From CAZCTO01 sp964501725 (GTDB lineage Bacteria > Bacillota > Clostridia > Saccharofermentanales > Saccharofermentanaceae), in the NCBI GenBank assembly GCA_964501725.1, contig CAZCTO010000017.1:1-53059 (forward strand): a DNA stretch of 53,059 bases. Direction: 5' to 3'. A program made the position numbers and the translations under genes. Position 1 is the stretch's first letter; each line of letters opens with the position of its first letter. This document shows, in pieces, positions 53,014 to 53,059 of this stretch. The notes below the pieces were generated by a model. That model ran no database searches. It had not been told where the DNA came from and saw only the letters and a program-made list of their open reading frames with translations.

Positions 53014-53059
53014 AATTGCGGACAGAGCAGAGAAAACAGTTTGTGCCACATGAATAATG

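Noticed and set aside
1..53059. CRISPR arrays, insertion sequences and prophage genes
   Set aside because: No regularly spaced repeats, transposase or phage structural genes were found in the window.

Overview
The window looks like chromosome of an anaerobic member of the Bacillota, class Clostridia. The signs are purple-bacteria-free Gram-positive gene content, strong AGGAGG-type ribosome binding sites with frequent TTG and GTG starts, AddAB instead of RecBCD, an S-box (SAM-I) riboswitch in front of metK, the rpiB-upp-atp gene order known from Bacillus and Clostridia, an Rnf-like operon and a Gram-positive type Tad locus. A cellulose-binding surface protein with a Pro-Thr linker suggests a plant-fibre or gut habitat (inference). 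I cannot name the genus.

Layout. 1-1963: 3' end of an Rhs/YD-repeat surface protein. 2267-8193: an aldo/keto reductase, then a lipid block (FabT-like MarR regulator, acyl carrier protein, lipid kinase, PlsC acyltransferase, acyl-activating ligase). 8208-16055: addB-addA recombination nuclease, then tadA. 16112-18123: a zinc-ribbon membrane protein with a near-consensus promoter, then the housekeeping sigma factor. 18146-22872: a strongly diverged Rnf-like operon (C, D, G, and one gene resembling fused E and A; no B). 22935-23011: tRNA-Arg(CCT). 23233-26703: membrane protein, esterase-like hydrolase, DUF3006-like protein, 23S rRNA methyltransferase. 26904-26933: three clustered DnaA-box-like 9-mers. 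27038-29577: proA, rpiB, upp. 29733-36402: a complete F-type ATP synthase operon except that subunit delta is present only as its C-terminal domain, fused to the N-terminus of alpha. 36469-41680 (minus strand): a compact Tad pilus locus (TadZ-like, TadA, fused TadB-TadC, Flp pilin, FHA protein). 41823-45801: SAM riboswitch, metK, recD2. 45802-47763: an AT-rich insertion with a frameshifted gene remnant and an unknown zinc-ribbon protein. 47827-48594: comF-like. 48843-53013: a large secreted protein (two CBM2-like modules, calcium-type repeats, a VWA-like region, a C-terminal caspase-fold-like domain) followed by a small membrane protein.

The most unusual items are the delta-alpha fusion in the ATP synthase and the Rnf-like operon just upstream of it in the window. 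The Rnf-like complex keeps the two 4Fe-4S motifs of RnfC, but by eye it has lost the canonical flavin-attachment motifs of D and G, the membrane 2Fe-2S cysteines of E/A and the whole RnfB subunit. The C-terminal caspase-like domain with an adjacent membrane protein is a candidate polymorphic effector with its partner. All family assignments were made by reading motifs; no search was run.
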